Positions 25,283 to 36,740 are shown, counted from the stretch's first letter. The stretch: 64,000 nt of DNA from Stomorhina lunata (GCA_933228675.1 OW121740.1:162636806-162700805); one strand, 5' to 3'. The notes: generated from the sequence alone by a model not told the origin. Numbers and translations are program-made.

Positions 25283-28180
25283 TTAGGAAAATAGGTTATG
25301 GGAAGGAGGATAGAGGGAGTAGTGTTTGTGGATATTTGATTTAAACTTTTTTATGTTATAACTGGGGGGAAATATTTCTCCCAGCAGAAATATACGAAGT
25401 GTTCGACTAAAAAATGAGTTTTCCCTGTAGTGTGTTGTGCGATTCATTGGACAGTCGACTACAAATGGATGAGCTCTAGGTGAGGTGCGAGTATTACGTA
25501 AAAATGAGCGTGATTCAGGAACAAGTTCCCTAATTTCATTAGAGCATTTACCATTATAATAACGATAGAACAGTGAAACGCAACCCACATTGCGACGATG
25601 CTCCAGTGAATCAATAGAATTGGCTACCCTACTGTCACCGATAAGCACCTTCGCTCTCTCCTGTACGCGGTCGAGAAGCTCCAAAATAGACTTTGAAGCA
25701 CCGGCCCATACATGAGAGTTGTATTCCATTTTGGGCCGAATGTAAGTGGTATAAATATTAAGGAGATCAGATGGAGTGAAGTATTTCTTACACCGTTTCA
25801 AGAAACCAAGGCACTTGAGTGCTTCTTTTGACACATGAAAGATGTGTTGAGTCCAGCGGACATCGCACTGTATTTTCATGCCAAGAACATCAAGAGCTTC
25901 TGATTCCTCGATATTTATACCACCCATGGTTACAGATGAAGCAACATTATCAGTTGTGCGTTTATGTGTTAACATACAACATTGGGTTTTATTTGCATTG
26001 AAATCCACCCTGTTTAGACGACCCCATTCAGATATTGAAATAAGGTCCGCATTTAACGTATCGTTCATGTTTTGTCTATTGACTGCAATCTCAGAGAGAC
26101 TTGGTCTATGACTGAATGAGTACGAATGACATATGTTGCTGTCATCTGCAAAAGAGTAGATAGGATTTGAAGTTTGACATAGAAGGTCATTTAGAAATAT
26201 AAGAAAAAGTGTAGGAGAAAGAACTGAGCCTTGCGGTACCCCTGAGTTAATTATGAACTCTTTGGACGATATCCCATCTATCATCACTCTTATAGAGCGA
26301 TCTCTGAGGAAGCTCCCTATAAATCGGCAGAATTTATTACCGACACCAAAAGCATTGAGTTTGGATAAAAGTGCATCATGCCACACTCTATCGAATGCTT
26401 TGGAAATATCTAAAGCCACAACTTTACTTTCGCCGAAACGGTGAATTGAACGGCACCATTTTTCTGATAGAAAAGCTAGTAAGTCTCCCGTAGAGCGTCC
26501 GCTACGAAACCCATACTGGCGGTCGCTTAGTAGATTGTTTGATTCCAAATAGTTAACCAAATGGTAGTTAACCATACTCTCCATTACCTTAGAGAGTGCG
26601 GAACAAATTGCTATTGGGCGGTAGTTTTCAGGGTTGTTTGAGTCACCCTTTTTGGGAATGGGAGTTACATTAGCAACTTTCCAGCACATGGGAAATTTTC
26701 CAGAATGGTATAATATACTAAAAAGTTTGGCTAATGGGCGCGCTAGAGATGAAGAGCAATGTTTTAAGACCAATGCTGGAATGCCATCTGGACCAGGAGA
26801 TTTATTTGTATTTAAACTTGATAAAACACTTTTGACTGCGCGGACTCGAAAGAAAATTGCTGGCATAGATACCGATACTCTCTGCAGTTCTGGTAGTAGT
26901 TGATTGGTATCAGGTAGGTGCGAATTTTTTGCAAACAATTCGGCCAAAATATTAGCTTTGTCAGTCGGGTCAGTAAAGATTTGGTCGTCTTTTAAGAGAG
27001 TAGGAATCGATGAACTGCTATGAACTTTTACTCTCTTAACGAATGACCAAAAACTTTTACTGCCCCTCGGAGCAGTAAGAACTTTACTGCGAAAACGTTG
27101 CTCGTAGAGAGCCTTTTCGCGGCTCAGTACTTTGGCACATGCGGATCTAGCTTTTTTGCGAAGTAAATCAGTGGTGTTGTTTTTGTTTCTGCGCCAAATT
27201 CTAAATGCGGCTTCTCTTTTTCGAGCTGCAGCCCCGCACGTCCTATTAAACCAAGTTTTATGTTTTAGTTTTATCGAAGCGTTCTTGGAAGGTATGAACC
27301 TTTTAATGCCCATCATTATAATGTTTACAACCATTTTGGACATGGCATCAATATAGTCGTCTAAAAAGCAGAGGCTCCAGTTAAAATTCTGAAAGAACTC
27401 ATTAAGCTGGACCCAATCTGCTTTTCCGTAGATAAAAACTAAACGCTTTTGGATTGCAGGTAGAGTGTTTTTTAGGCTGTCGAGAGGAAAAGCAGCGGAG
27501 ACGACACTATGGTCGGAATTGCCGAGAGGTGCAAGAATGTCAATAGCGTATTTTTCAGGATGTGATGATAGAAAGAGATCCAGGGTATTAAGGTGGTGCC
27601 CTGCTACACAGGGGATATGAGTTGGCTCGTTCACCAGTTGCTCGAGATGGTTATGGGCAGCAAACAGTTCAGCGTATTGCCCTTCCGGAGTGACATGACT
27701 CGAATGGCGAAGCCATGAAGAGTTATGGACGTTGAAGTCCCCAGCGATAACAATTTCACTAGTTGGGCAACTCTCAAGAATTGATGTTATAGAGTCGGAA
27801 AGGGCGTCGAAGCTGGATACTGTTAGGTCCCTTCCCGCGTTTGGGCTTCTGTATAAAAACCCGAAATGTAGATGATGCGTCCGGATTCTAAATTTCACCC
27901 AAAGGCAGCTAAATTCGGCATCAAATGTGCCTAAGGGTTGCAAGCACTGGTATGCGACTTCATTGCTTATATACACGCAAAGGCCCCGGTGGAAAGCGAA
28001 AAGGGATAGAAGGTGATACCCAGGTATTTGAAAATCTTGTGGATCAGTATTTTCATATACCTGGGTCTCACATAAGGCGAGAACATTCGGCTTATAGTGA
28101 CAAATGTGAGCGTACACGGAAAAAAAGTTTATTCTTAGACCACGTATATTGCAGAAATCGATTCTAAAATGCCCCCGCAT
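25283..28180 (-). CDS. LINE ORF2: apurinic endonuclease plus reverse transcriptase
   Basis: This 965-aa polyprotein nicks target DNA and reverse-transcribes the element RNA at the nick. The endonuclease domain is about residues 5-235, with LCET (Glu38), IAGDFNVHNSSW (Asp148, Asn150) and GNSDHSVV (Asp223-His224). The reverse transcriptase is about 440-740, with KSPGPDGIPALVLK (460 onwards), IPKKGDSNNPENYRPIAICS, QYGFRSGRST, VALDISKAFDRVWH (Asp591), SGVPQGSVLSPTLF and SFADDSN (Asp679-Asp680). The C-terminal region ends in a Cys/His-poor tail; no RNase H domain is apparent. An in-frame TAA lies seven codons before the ATG, fixing the start. All visible catalytic residues are present. It resembles jockey/CR1-group LINEs, but I cannot fix the clade without a tree. 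Confidence 0.93.
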   Translation of the reverse strand: MRGHFRIDFCNIRGLRINFFSVYAHICHYKPNVLALCETQVYENTDPQDFQIPGYHLLSLFAFHRGLCVYISNEVAYQCLQPLGTFDAEFSCLWVKFRIRTHHLHFGFLYRSPNAGRDLTVSSFDALSDSITSILESCPTSEIVIAGDFNVHNSSWLRHSSHVTPEGQYAELFAAHNHLEQLVNEPTHIPCVAGHHLNTLDLFLSSHPEKYAIDILAPLGNSDHSVVSAAFPLDSLKNTLPAIQKRLVFIYGKADWVQLNEFFQNFNWSLCFLDDYIDAMSKMVVNIIMMGIKRFIPSKNASIKLKHKTWFNRTCGAAARKREAAFRIWRRNKNNTTDLLRKKARSACAKVLSREKALYEQRFRSKVLTAPRGSKSFWSFVKRVKVHSSSSIPTLLKDDQIFTDPTDKANILAELFAKNSHLPDTNQLLPELQRVSVSMPAIFFRVRAVKSVLSSLNTNKSPGPDGIPALVLKHCSSSLARPLAKLFSILYHSGKFPMCWKVANVTPIPKKGDSNNPENYRPIAICSALSKVMESMVNYHLVNYLESNNLLSDRQYGFRSGRSTGDLLAFLSEKWCRSIHRFGESKVVALDISKAFDRVWHDALLSKLNAFGVGNKFCRFIGSFLRDRSIRVMIDGISSKEFIINSGVPQGSVLSPTLFLIFLNDLLCQTSNPIYSFADDSNICHSYSFSHRPSLSEIAVNRQNMNDTLNADLISISEWGRLNRVDFNANKTQCCMLTHKRTTDNVASSVTMGGINIEESEALDVLGMKIQCDVRWTQHIFHVSKEALKCLGFLKRCKKYFTPSDLLNIYTTYIRPKMEYNSHVWAGASKSILELLDRVQERAKVLIGDSRVANSIDSLEHRRNVGCVSLFYRYYNGKCSNEIRELVPESRSFLRNTRTSPRAHPFVVDCPMNRTTHYRENSFFSRTLRIFLLGEIFPPSYNIKKFKSNIHKHYSLYPPSHNLFS

Positions 28181-28813
28181 TATGAGAAAAAAAGATTAAA
28201 TAAATTATCTACCTAGAGTATTGATGCAGACGAAACGAGTTGTTGAATAATATGACCGTTTGGTGACCAGTGTATATACCTTCATCACCAAAACAGTCCA
28301 ACAACAATCGAATCAAATACACAAATATTCTAAATGTAAAGGAAATAAATAAAGGGATTGGAAGGGATAACACTGTGATGTTGCTAAACAGGGCAATAAA
28401 AGCCCTGATTTGGACATTGTGCTTTAAAAGCCGCTACTAGTGCTAACACTGGTTGTTTATATATGAAAGCACTGATGAAGACGATTTGTTATTGTATGAT
28501 AGCGGTAGTTGAGTTTGGCAATATTTTTGTTATTTGATTTTTATTTTCGTTGTAATTTATTTGGTGTTGTTGTTGTTTCAATTGTTATTTTCTTGTTTTA
28601 ATTGTTATTTTCATCTGTTTTTTTTTCTTTGATATTTTAGATTTATTTTATAATTTGGTGTTTGCTTCCACCGCAGTTTATTTATTTAGTTTTTGTAGAC
28701 ACAATTAACAAATGTTAACGCGGACAACGGATAAAAAGAAAAAATTAGGCACAAATTAACATAAAAAAAACACAATAATTCCACGGACTGGACGATAAAC
28801 GCGTGTTGCTAAG

Positions 28814-28855
28814 ACAAGAGACAGAACACTACTCACAAGAGACAGAACACTACTC
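28814..28855 (-). repeat. Tandem 21-bp duplication at LINE 5' end
   Basis: ACAAGAGACAGAACACTACT plus C occurs twice, perfectly, at 28814-28834 and 28835-28855, right at the 5' boundary of the LINE. It may be a repeated promoter module or a 5'-end duplication made at integration. Confidence 0.85.
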
Positions 28856-29065
28856 GACAATTTTTCTACAAAAAATTTAGATCGACAATCTTTCTACAAA
28901 AAATTTAGATCGACAATTTTTCTATAAAAATTTTGATATCGACAATTTTTCTATAAAAATTTTGATATCGAAAATTTTTCTATAAAAATTTTAAACCGAA
29001 AATTTTTCTATAAAAATCTTAGATCGAACATTTTTTTATAAAAATTTTTCTATAAAATTTTTTAA
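28856..29065. repeat. Minisatellite array F, right part beyond the LINE
   Basis: About seven diverged units (TAGATCGACAATTTTTCTAC, TTTGATATCGACAATTTTTC) continue the array interrupted by the LINE. They resemble the terminal variants left of the insertion (TTTGATATCGAAAATTTTTC), supporting insertion near the array edge. Confidence 0.85.
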
Positions 29066-30735
29066 AGTATCCATTTAAAATACATATTCCTTAATTTCTT
29101 TCAACTCTTTAACTTTTTAAATCATTAAACAAGTTTCCCCTACTTCAGTTTAACTTAATTTTCCTAAAAGGTACTAAGCGAAAAAAAAGAGTTTCCTGCA
29201 ACAGTTAGTTTTCCTGTTATCCCTAGATCTACCATATTTACTTCATACTTGATTTAGAAGGAAACTCCTTTTGTAACATTTAATTACATTCTGGTTGCTT
29301 GCATCTAAAAAATTCATCTGTTCAAGTATTTGTAATGTCAAAATACAACTTCATTAATATTCCAATCAAATTAAAAGGGTTTCACCCCTCAAATCGTCCC
29401 GCCGATGCTGTTGCTATTGCTGCTCTGACAACAGAATTTAAAACTAATTCCAAAGCACAAGTAAAAGGAAAAACAAGAAACTTAAAACCACTTTGGCTGG
29501 TTGTAATATTAATCTATGAATGTATGAAAATATGTATGTATGTATGAATGAATGATTGAGAAAATGCATAAATAAATGAAAATTGTATATATTTTTAATA
29601 TTTTTTTACAAATGCTATTAAGTAAGAAAAATTTTTGTATAGAAAAAAATATGGTAAAATTGATGTTTCAAATTGGACAGGGAGAAGGGATATTTGCATA
29701 GAGTTTTATGGTAGAGTGTAGCAGGAAATTACAGACATTGATTTGCCACCAAAAACTATTAGCCCCTACCAACTTTTAAACTCCATTAATGGAACAGAGT
29801 GTTGGAAAATGAAGTACTTTTGTAACAGATAAAGTTATATTCTGTTATCCTTTTTTGCTTTTCGCTTTTATTATATGTTTCCCTGCACAAAAGTGTCATT
29901 AAATTCCAATGTTCAAATATTTTTTTAATTCCTTCTTTTTCAATTTTTTTTGAGTTTTGTTCAAATGATTATATTAAATAGTTGTTATTTTTTGCAGCTT
30001 ATTTCAATAGAATGGCAGTTGATTTAATGTGTATGTTATGAAACCAAGCACAATTTTTTGCTCCCTAGAAAGCGGCTTTTAAAAGGCAAGGTCCTCCGCT
30101 CTAATGGGACATCCTATTTTCTATGCCTTTGATATATAACCTTAATATATTTCTCCATGGGACATCTATTTCCTAAGCCTTTGATGCTGGAATCAAAATT
30201 CCAACACCATTTTTTCAATTCTTATTTATTCCTTTCAATTCCAGACATTTTTTCGCTGGGACATCTAAAAGTAAAGCACATAGATTCTAGATAGACATCG
30301 CATAATAATAAAGTTCATTATAGATGGTTGACTGGATTCATTCAGTCATTGGTTCGGTTCGGATAATGAATTAGTAAAATGGTTACATCTAAAGGAGTAA
30401 AGACAAAAATGAAAGAAGACTAAAGAAAGGAACAGAATCAGGAACAGGAACAAGAAAATAAATTTGAATAATAGTTTGGTTTGCTTGTTCTATTTAAAAT
30501 GTTATTAAAATGATGTTAGTTTATTACAATATTTATTTTATCTTACTCAAATGAGATTTGAACAAAGTGACAGGAAATTTGTGAAACAAAAAAAAAAATT
30601 ACAAAATTTCTGAATTTCCAAAAATGTTAAAAACTGTTTTCAATTGATTTAACTTATCAAAGAATTTAATTGTGAATAATTAAAACATGTTTTCTCAGAA
30701 TCATGTATTTTTCCGATGATCATAGTTTTTAGAAT
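29066..30735. other. Unique AT-rich intron sequence
   Basis: No gene recognised. A short TATG/AATG-rich tract lies at about 29519-29578. The 82-codon frame at 29299-29547 has no domain features and ends in that tract. Confidence 0.5.
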
Positions 30736-32330
30736 TTAGAATTATTTTCGATAAAAATATTTTTCTATAGAAAAATGTTCGATAAAAATATTTTTCTATA
30801 CAAAAATTTTCGATAAAAATATTTTTCTATAGAAAAATGTTCGATAAAAATATTTTTCTATAGAAAAATGTTCGATAAAAATATTTTTCTATAGAAAAAT
30901 GTTCGATAAAAATATTTTTCTATAGAAAAACTTTCGATAAAAATATTTTTCTATAGAAAATTTTTCGATAAAAATATTTTTCTATAGAAAAATTTTCGAT
31001 AAAAATATTTTTGTATAGAAACATCTTCAATAAAAATATTTTTCTATAGAAAAATGTTAGTTACAATTTTTTTTTTATTGAAAACATTTATATAGAAAAA
31101 TTTTCGATAAAAACATTTTTCTATAGAAAAATCTTAAAAATATTTCGATAAAAATATTTTTCTATAGACAAATTTTCGATAAAAATATTTTTCTATAGAA
31201 AAATTTTCGATAAAAATATTTTTCTATTGAAAAATGTTCCACAAAAATATTTTTTTTCATAGAAAAATTTTCGTTAAAAAATTTTTTCTATAGAAAAATT
31301 TTCGTTAAAAAATTTTTTCTATAGAAAAATTTTCGTTAAAAAATTTTTTCTATAGAAAAATTTTCGTCAAAAAATTTTTTCTATAGAAAAATTTTCGTTA
31401 AAAATTTTTTTTTCTAGAAAAATTTTCATTAAAAATTTTTTTCTATAGAAAAATTTTCGTTAAAAAATTTTTTCTATAGAAAAATTTTCGTTAAAAAATT
31501 TTTTCTATAGAAAAATTTTTGGTTAAAAAATTTTTTCGATAGAAAAATTTTCGTTAAAAAATTTTTTCTATAGAAAAATTTTCGTTAAAAAAAATTTTTC
31601 TATAGAAAATTTTCCTTAAAAAATTTTTTCTATAGAAAAATTTTCCTTAAAAAATTTTTTCTATAGAAAAATTTTCGTTAAAAAATTTTTTCTATAGAAA
31701 AATTTTCGTCAAAAAATTTTTTCTATAGAAAAATTTTCGTTAAAAATTTTTTTCTATAGAAAAATTTTCGTTAAAAAATTTTTTCTATAGAAAAATTTTC
31801 GTTAAAAAATTTTTTCTATAGAAAAATTTTCGTTAAAAAATTGTTTCTATAGAAAAAATTTCGTTAAAAAATTTTTTCTATAGAAAAATTTTCGTTAAAA
31901 ATTTTTTTCTATAGAAAAATTTTCGTTAAAAAATTTTTTCTATAGAAAAATTTTCGTTAAAAAATTTTTTCTATAGAAAAATTTTCGTTAAAAAATTTTT
32001 TCTATAGAAAAATTTTCGTTAAAAATATTTTTCTATAGAAAAATTTTCATTAAAAATTTTTTTATATAGAAAAATTTTCGTTAAAAAATTTTTTCTATAG
32101 AAAAATTTTCGTTAAAAAATTTTTTCTATAGAAAAATTTTCGTTAAAAAATTTTTTCTATAGAAAAATTTTCGTTAAAAAATTTTTTCTATAGAAAAATT
32201 TTCGTTAAAAAATTTTTTCTATAGAAAAATTTTCGTTAAAAAATTTTTTCTATAGAAAAATTTTCGTTAAAAAATTTTTTCTATAGAAAGATTTTCGTTA
32301 AAAATATTTTTCTGTTGAAAAATTTTCGAT
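30736..32330. repeat. 29-31-bp CTATAG minisatellite (array G)
   Basis: About 53 units with the palindrome TTTTTCTATAGAAAAA. There are two subfamilies. The left part (about 30750-31250) carries TTCGATAAAAATATT spacers. The right part (about 31260-32300) carries TTTTCGTTAAAAAA spacers and is very homogeneous. Confidence 0.95.
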
Positions 32331-33625
32331 TTGATTGACTTTTGAATAGATATATCGAATTGGATCAAAAGTTATGTCTCTTTTACAATCTATGTCTGAA
32401 ATAACATCACTCCCATAGTCCTCCTAAGTTCTTCACCAATTTACCTTTGAGTCGCTGCATTTAATGTTTTTATTTTGTTATTTTTATTTCCTGTTATTCT
32501 CTGGTATAAAACAATATTTGTAATTTAATTGATTTTTATTCTTAACTATATTTTATTTTGCAAAATGGTATTCTTTGTACTTATTTATACATGAGTACAG
32601 CTGTCTTTGTATTTTATTATAAATCTAAATGTATTGTCCTTTCTTCCTTGCTTTTACAATCACACTTACACTAAAAAACATAAAAAGCGATTTATTACAG
32701 TTAAACAGTCGTTTCTCCTGATCTGGTTTCCTGTTGATGCTATAAATTTGCCTTTTCCGTTATATGTTTCCAGCCAAACAAGTTTTCCGTTAGTTCTTGT
32801 CATACATACATATTATGGCACACATACATATGAGAGCTTAACCCTTTGTGGTTTAGGGGGCTATTAAAATTCATCCTAACTTAATTATATCCTAAAAAAG
32901 TAATTAAGCCTTATTATAAATTGATAGAAATATAAACAAAATGCGTTCACTCAGTTTTTAAATAACTTATCTCACAGAAATCTTTTGGTCATAATATGAT
33001 TAAACTGAGTCATAATATGGTCATACCCAAATATAAAACAACATTAGTAATCAAAATTATGATGAAATTTATACTAGCCTTATAAATTTTTCTCCTTTAG
33101 GTTTTTAAAGCGTCCTTGGTCTCCCCAAGGATTAATTCTTTATTTTCCATTCGATGTGTTTTATAGAGTAGAAGAATTAACTACAAGTTGGCTGTTGTTC
33201 TACCTAACAATTGAATAAAATTCAATTGAATTGAATAGAATTAATAGAATAGGGAATGAAGAACAAGCTTTTACCACTAAGATAACATTCTATTACACTC
33301 CCCCCAACCCATTCCTTTCGAAAAGTTCATGCTGCTGCTGATGTTGCTTTCTTTTCCATTTTTATAGAAAACATTCATCTATTCTATTGTTACCTGAAGT
33401 ATAAATATTAAGTGAAGTGGAATTTGACTTGTCTGAATATTTATACAAATTCATACATTTCAACTCTAGACAGACAGACAAGTCGATGGACAGAGTAACA
33501 AAGTCCTTGTGTCTTCGGTGCTATTTTTATTGTTGTCCTAACACTTGTGATATGTAGTTATTTCTTGCTAACCAGGACTTGTAGTCATCTGTATAAGAAC
33601 TTGGCATGTGACTTTTGATCGGTAA
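32331..33625. other. Unique intron sequence
   Basis: No gene recognised. The 86-codon frame at 32607-32867 has no domain. A short imperfect repeat of AATTGAAT/AATAGAAT lies near 33210-33250. Confidence 0.5.
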
Positions 33626-33635
33626 TTGTTGTTAT

Positions 33636-34020
33636 ACCCTACACCGGATTTTAAGGGATATTATAATTTTTTGATAGTGTTTGTAACCCACAAAGGTATT
33701 TGACTGGCATCTATTTTAAAGTATAATTGACTTCTATGAATCACTAATTGAGTAGATTTGACTATTTGTCTATTTGGGCAACTGGATGTCCATTGGTTCT
33801 GTCCATATAAAGCTTGCAATTGAAGTATAGGTCAACATTTTTAGGATATATGTAGAACCTAGATATATATTTCTTGAGTTAAACCCATAGACTGATTTCG
33901 CTGAGTTCATCCCTTAGTTATATATTAACTGAATATAAGCAAAATTTAACAACATACAAACAGAAATCAAATTTATTTAAGATAAGACCATATTTTACTT
34001 TATTTTCTACAAAAGATCTA
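33636..34020 (-). mobile_element. Possible old mini-me-like interspersed repeat
   Basis: The sequence begins GTTATACCCTACACCGGATT then TTAAGGGATATTATAA. It continues with TGTTTGTAACCCACAAAGGT, which parallels TGTTTGTAACGCATAGAAAT at the matching place in the 61.4-62.2 kb element. The GTCC microsatellite core is missing or decayed. Placed by analogy, and the right boundary is uncertain. Confidence 0.4.
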
Positions 34021-34131
34021 TTAAAAATTAAGAATAGATATGCTAAGTTTCTTGTAAATTGATCCATATTTGAACGTTGCTTTCATATCAGGCTCACTAA
34101 CAAAAATGACTTATTTTTCTAAATTACCTTC

Positions 34132-35570
34132 TATGTCAAACCCTCAATTCTATCTACTCTTTCATCTATAGGCCAAGCATGTTGGAGATCAATGATACAC
34201 TAAATTTCGATTCCCGTTGGACTTAACACTGTTAACAAGCGTCTACAAAATTCAGTGTTTTCGTTTTTCTTTGGACAAAATCTAAGTTGGTTCGGTTTTG
34301 CCAGGTGTTCCCACCATAATCAAGTGAAAGGCGAAAGTGTCTTCTTTAGATTGAACCAAAACAATTCACCGAAATTTACCAATCGTAAAACAAACTTCAA
34401 CATTTTTTGAAAAAAGTCATGTAAATTGTTACAAATAATTTAAGCAAAAAGTATTGCAGTCTTTTAGGCATAAATTTTTAATCAAATTGCATTTAAGTGT
34501 AAGTTCTAGGCAGGTACCCTTAGGAATCGACGGATTTCAATCAAAATTAGTAGAGTTGTTTTTTGGGTCAACTAATAGACGTGTGCCAAATTTCATTAAA
34601 TTCTGTTGAGAATTGCGGCTATATATTGAAAAGAAAAATAAGTGAAAAATGGGGGTCCAAAGAAGGTACCCCAAGGAGAAGACGGATTTCAACCAAAATT
34701 AATAGAGCTCTTTGTGTGCTGATTTTTTATGTCAAATCCTATTTACTCTGTCATCTATAGGCCAAGCATGTTGGAGATCAATGATATACTAAATTGCGAC
34801 CAATTCACTGTGATTTCCGTTGGACTAAACACTGTTTACAAGTGTCTACAAAGTTCAGTGTTTTCGTTTTTCTTTGGACAAAATCTAAGTTGGTTCGGTT
34901 TTGCCCGGTGCTCCCACCATAATCACGTAAAAGGCGAAAGTGTCTTCTTTAGATTGAGCCAAAACAATTCACCGAAATTTACCGATCGTAAAACAAATTT
35001 CAAAATTTTTTGAAAAAAGTCACGTAAATTGTTACAAATAATTTAAGCAAAAAGTATTGCAGTCTTTTAGGCTTACATTTTTAATAAAATTGCATTTAAG
35101 TGTAAGTTCAAGGCAGGGGCCAAATTACTGCATTCGATATCGATCGAAATCTTAGATATTTCCAAAACATTTGTATAGCATACTTTAAAGATAATCAAAA
35201 TTATTTAAAAGATGCACAGTTTACTATATTTTTTGAAGTTATTTGCCAAAAAATGAACAATAGTAAAAGAGTTTTAATTGAACAATATATATTTTTAATA
35301 ACGAATGAAAATGAATACCAAATGTCAATAAACTTTTTGCATCTTTAAACATCCCTAAAGTATACTTCACAATATTCGCCTAAAAGTCTTAGTTTTCGAT
35401 GGATATCGAATGCGATAATTTGGCCCCAGGTACCCTTAGGAATCGATCGATTTCAATCAAAATTAGTTGTTTTTTGGGTCAACTAATAGACGTGTGCCAA
35501 ATTTTATTAAATTCTGTTGAGAATTGCGGCTATATATTGAAAAGAAAAATAAGCGAAAAAAAAAATAATA
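34132..35570. repeat. Tandem duplication of a ~590-bp segment, second copy split by a MITE
   Basis: Copy 1 spans about 34132-34725. Copy 2 spans about 34726-35116 and resumes at 35427-35570. Long matching stretches include CATCTATAGGCCAAGCATGT, GTTCAGTGTTTTCGTTTTTC and GTACCCTTAGGAATCGA. The copies differ by scattered substitutions. Each contains the phrase GTGTGCCAAATTTCATTAAA, related to the core of the mini-me-like elements at 51-62 kb, so the duplicated unit may itself derive from that repeat family. Confidence 0.85.
35117..35426. mobile_element. MITE-like element, family 2, with 3-bp target duplication
   Basis: A 310-bp element with terminal inverted repeats: left GGGCCAAATTACTGCATTCG then ATATCGATCGAAA, right the near-exact reverse complement ending TGCGATAATTTGGCCC. 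It is flanked by CAG on both sides (35114-35116 and 35427-35429). The paralogous empty site in the neighbouring duplicate (TAGGCAGGTACCC, CAG at 34512-34514) has a single CAG. This proves insertion and gives the exact ends. Known: 3-bp duplications with GGG-type ends occur in PIF/Harbinger-like elements, but CAG is not the usual TWA target. The assignment is therefore open. Confidence 0.85.
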
Positions 35571-36105
35571 GAGGTCTTTGTTGGGCAAACTTTGTTGGAA
35601 TTCCGGCTTATATATTAAAAATATGAAAAAAGGGCTCCGATACAGGTACTTCAAAGAGTTATGTCATCTCAACCAAAACTAGTACAATACTTTGTTGGAT
35701 CAATTAAAAGATGTGTGCTAATTTTTTTCAAATTTGGTTGAGAACTTCATCGAAAAAAAAAAAAATCGTGAAAAATTTGGGTCCAAGCCAGGTACCCAGG
35801 AGTCAACTGATTTCAACAAAAATTAGTAAACCGCTTTTTTCATAAAATTCAATTGAGAATTGTGGATTGTACATTAAGAAGAAAAAAAGGAGGAAAATGG
35901 GGGTCCAAGACAGATACCCCAAGGAGTCGAGCAATTTCAAACAAAATTGCTAGAGCTGTTTTTTAAATTAAGTAATAGACGTGTGTCGAATTTCATTAAA
36001 TTCTGTTTCAGAATTGCGATTGTACATTGAGAAGAAAAATGGGTGAAAAATGGGAGTCTATGACAGGTACCCCAAGGAGTTTACGGATTTCGAAATTTTT
36101 TTGAA
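35571..36105. repeat. Degenerate ~170-bp tandem units
   Basis: Further diverged repeats of the motif GGTACCCCAAGGAGTCGA … ATTTCAACCAAAATTA … AATAGACGTGTG … AGAATTGCGGCTATATATTG … GGGGGTCCAAGACA occur at about 35640, 35790, 35915 and 36060. They continue the units inside the 34.1-35.57 kb duplication. The whole cluster is an irregular satellite-like array. Confidence 0.65.
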
Positions 36106-36179
36106 TTTATCTTATCTATATAAAACTGAACAAGCAAATTTCATCGTTGTAGAATCACTTCTTCTTTTTTTTTGAACTT

Positions 36180-36740
36180 TATGTATGAAGAAATGCCACT
36201 GTGCGATGTAGCCGATATTCACTCTCCACTTTAATATCTATACCACTCATATCCGACCGCAAATGGAATTAAACCCTCATGTATGTTCCCGTGCTTCAAA
36301 GACTATTTTGAAGTTTCTCGACCGTATACAAGAGCGGGCAAAGCTGCTTATAGGTGAAAGTAGGGTAGCCAACACTATTGTCTCATTGGAAAATGGTCGT
36401 AATGTGAGCTGAGTTTCACTGTTCTATCGCTACTACAATGTCATGTGCTCAAAATAAATTATGATCTTGATACCGAAACTCGTACATTCCTTCAACAACG
36501 GCTCATCCCTTTGTAGTTGATTTTCCAGAGGATCGCACGACCCACTATATAAAAAACTCATTTTTTAACCACACATCACGAAAGTGGAATAAACTTCCTA
36601 AATCAGTCTTTCCCTCTAATTATTATCCAAATGGTTCAAATCGAATATCCACAAATACTACTCCCTCTATCCTCCTTCCGACTACCTCTTTTCCTAGTTC
36701 CATCACAATGCATCCCCTGAAATAAGTCTATATATTACTT
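36180..36740 (+). pseudogene. Decayed 3' fragment of the same LINE family
   Basis: The plus strand encodes, in broken frames, IYTTHIRPQMELNPHVCSRA, FLDRIQERAKLLIGESRVAN, then VSLFYRYYN and NSFF-like segments. These match residues about 800-965 of the intact LINE at 25.2-28.9 kb (IYTTYIRPKMEYNSHVWAGA, LLDRVQERAKVLIGDSRVAN). It ends near CAATGCATCCCCTGAAATAA, matching the intact element's 3' UTR, and has no 5' part. It is 5'-truncated, full of stops and opposite in orientation to the intact copy. Confidence 0.88.

Larger units (their letters stand above)
25209..28855 (-). mobile_element. Full-length, apparently intact LINE (non-LTR retrotransposon), inserted in minisatellite
   Basis: The element runs right to left. 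Its 3' end is an A tail (the T run at 25209-25227 on the plus strand) preceded by a short 3' UTR. The 965-aa ORF spans 28180-25283. The 5' UTR is about 675 bp and ends at 28855. Both outer flanks are the same minisatellite family (…GATACGAAAA on the left, CGACAATTTTTCTAC on the right), so the insertion is clean. Any target-site duplication is hidden in the repeat. No gag-like first ORF is visible in the 5' UTR; the longest ATG frame I saw there is about 32 codons. Intact length, open frame and A tail suggest a recent insertion. It is antisense to the window and in the same orientation as Ptp99A. Confidence 0.9.

Noticed and set aside
26253..26903. Plus-strand frames of 60-90 codons between 25.8 and 28.2 kb
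   Set aside because: Shadows of the LINE endonuclease-reverse transcriptase ORF on the minus strand.
22471..32330. CRISPR-like arrays of regularly spaced repeats
   Set aside because: Units are contiguous AT-rich minisatellites in a eukaryotic intron. The 'spacers' are not unique and there are no cas genes.
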